Shown here: positions 63,186-64,000 of the stretch, piece after piece
Position numbering within the stretch: the first letter of the stretch is position 1
Layout: each line of letters starts with the position of its first letter
Origin: Gallionellales bacterium 39-52-133
GTDB taxonomy: Bacteria > Pseudomonadota > Gammaproteobacteria > Burkholderiales > Gallionellaceae
Length of the DNA: 64,000 nt
Assembly (NCBI GenBank): GCA_002278935.1
Contig: NCJL01000005.1
Span: 1 to 64,000 of the forward strand
Direction of reading: 5' to 3'
Program-made: the position numbers and the translations under genes
The notes under the pieces: model-generated
The model's database searches: none
What the model was told of the DNA's origin: nothing
The model's input: only the letters and a program-made list of their open reading frames with translations

Positions 63186-63450
63186 TTTTAAATCCCCCCT
63201 AGCCCCCCTTTGCAAAGTGGGGAACGATTCACATTGTATTCTGAAAGCGCACCACCTTAAGCAAAGTGGGGAACCAATCAGATTGTAATCTGAGGGCGCA
63301 CCTCCTTAAGCAAAGTGAGGAACTAGAGCACTTTGACCGGAGAGCGTTCCTCCCTTTAGAGAAGGGAATAATTCTCTCCGATTACAACCTGATCCGATTA
63401 CAGCCAGATTGGTTCCCCACTTTGCAAAAGGGGGGCTAGGGGGGATTTGG
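63186..63450. repeat. Dispersed G/C-tract repeat, copy d (expanded)
   Basis: A longer member of the family: TTTTTAAATCCCCCCTAGCC at the left and AAAGGGGGGCTAGGGGGGAT at the right, with internal near-repeats of CTTAAGCAAAGTGGGGAAC (about 63257 and 63301) and ATTACAACCTGAT/CAGATTGTAATC stretches. It fills the 333-bp gap between the UbiA and HAD genes. Open frames across it are artefacts. Confidence 0.75.
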
Positions 63451-63453
63451 GGT

Positions 63454-64000
63454 TCAGTCACTCTTCCCATCTTCACCAAACTTTTTATAAAACGCAAAAT
63501 CCGCCGCAGATAATAACTCCTTATCGCCCCGGCTGTCGCCATAGGCATACAGGGTATAAGCCTCACGCGGCCCCAGCAGTGTTTCCAGCCGGCGCATTTT
63601 CTCGGGGCCAAAGCAGTTTTCTCCCAATAGTCTGCCGCTGGTGCGACCATTATCGAGCTCTTCCAGACGCGAACCCAGCACATCATCGAAGCCGGCATCG
63701 GCAGCCCACGGGCGCAGATAAAGTTCGAGCGAGGCGCTGACCACTATGCAGCGGTGGCCTTGCTGTTTGTGCCAGGCCAGGCGCTGCATGGCTTCCGGGC
63801 GGAGTAGTCCGGGCAGTTTTTGTTGGGCGAATTGCAGCGCGAATTGCTGGACCCTGGTCATTTCCATATTGGCGAGGAAGCTGCGCAATACTTTTACCTT
63901 GGCGATATCGTTGCGGATGAAGCCCAGCGCATAGCCTGCCAGAACTGGTGATAAGTATATGATTTTATTGAATAATTTGACATATCCGGCAACGTGGAGC
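63454..64000 (-). CDS. HAD-IB family phosphatase, N-terminus outside the window
   Basis: The frame is open to the window edge, giving 181 codons of the C-terminal part. VVSASLELYLRPWA contains HAD motif II (Ser), GPEKMRRLE the motif III Lys and AYGDSRGDKELLSAADFAFY motif IV. The N-terminal DxDGT motif is beyond the edge. SPVLAGYALGF is the helical cap region of the SerB-like subfamily TIGR01490. With the UbiA-type gene it may form the phosphatase step after phosphoribosyl transfer; this is inference from context. Confidence 0.85.
   Translation of the reverse strand, partial: LHVAGYVKLFNKIIYLSPVLAGYALGFIRNDIAKVKVLRSFLANMEMTRVQQFALQFAQQKLPGLLRPEAMQRLAWHKQQGHRCIVVSASLELYLRPWAADAGFDDVLGSRLEELDNGRTSGRLLGENCFGPEKMRRLETLLGPREAYTLYAYGDSRGDKELLSAADFAFYKKFGEDGKSD

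Noticed and set aside
63306..63698. 130-codon open frame overlapping the HAD phosphatase gene and the repeat
   Set aside because: Out of frame with a clear HAD domain, and half of it is repeat sequence.
63948..63978. Seventh IHF-like motif on the minus strand (AATCATATACTTA with TTATTCAATA before it)
   Set aside because: It lies inside the coding region of the HAD phosphatase and encodes a plausible cap-helix segment, so it may be coincidental; not counted with the six intergenic copies.

Overview
This window looks like chromosomal DNA of a betaproteobacterium, probably of the Nitrosomonadales/Gallionellaceae type. The evidence is the order rpsF-priB-rpsR-rplI-dnaB, the block thrS-infC-rpmI-rplT-pheS-pheT-ihfA-merR, surE-pcm-nlpD, map-glnD, the sequence character of the proteins, and moderate GC with dispersed G/C-tract repeats. 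The genus is an inference. No rRNA, CRISPR array or prophage was seen.

Layout. Positions 1-4100 hold the 3' tip of an IS30-type transposase, selO, a HopJ-family gene and a methyltransferase, separated by dispersed repeats. Positions 4100-8100 carry a RIO kinase, an MHS-type transporter and an M18 aminopeptidase. Positions 8100-19650 are the translation and replication core: the S6/S18/L9 operon with PriB and DnaB, two tRNAs, ThrRS, IF3, L35, L20, PheRS alpha and beta, IHF alpha and a MerR regulator. A good promoter, a probable S6:S18 leader RNA, a pseudoknotted L20-type leader and several intrinsic terminators can be read directly. Positions 20000-43400 are mostly housekeeping: surE-pcm-nlpD followed by a radical SAM gene rather than rpoS, a degenerate GGDEF/EAL receptor, truncated globin, an FGGY kinase, queF, smc, guaB, guaA, glnD, map, a LolD-like ATPase divergent from tesA, and a FitAB/VapBC-type toxin-antitoxin pair. 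Two genes here are of unknown function: a 219-aa protein and a 610-aa coiled coil.

Positions 43500-53500 (minus strand) form an envelope locus: two large paralogous secreted subtilases flank an autotransporter-barrel protein and are followed by a FecR-domain protein. The second subtilase and the barrel gene share a duplicated promoter.

Positions 53800-61030 are the accessory highlight. Eight small minus-strand genes, each followed by a 56-73 bp imperfect palindrome bounded by GTTAG/CTAAC-type cores, form an integron gene-cassette array with no integrase gene in the window. Seven of the eight cassette proteins look secreted, lipidated or membrane-bound. Two copies of a ~105-bp MITE-like element, in inverted orientation, bracket the array plus two neighbouring genes, one lying about 20 bp from the head of the array where attI would be expected. 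A third, unrelated MITE-like element of 158 bp sits exactly in the core of one attC and has duplicated its AAC trinucleotide. Removing it regenerates a consensus attC. Three of the eight attC sites have substituted core boxes, so the array may be partly frozen.

Positions 61200-64000 carry a flippase-like membrane protein, a UbiA-family phosphoribosyltransferase and the C-terminal part of a HAD phosphatase, a common gene neighbourhood for polyprenyl-linked sugar metabolism.

A second theme is a short AT-rich motif found six times at gene ends in the first 38 kb. Its core fits the IHF consensus WATCAANNNNTTR (two bases relaxed at most), and the same window encodes IHF alpha.
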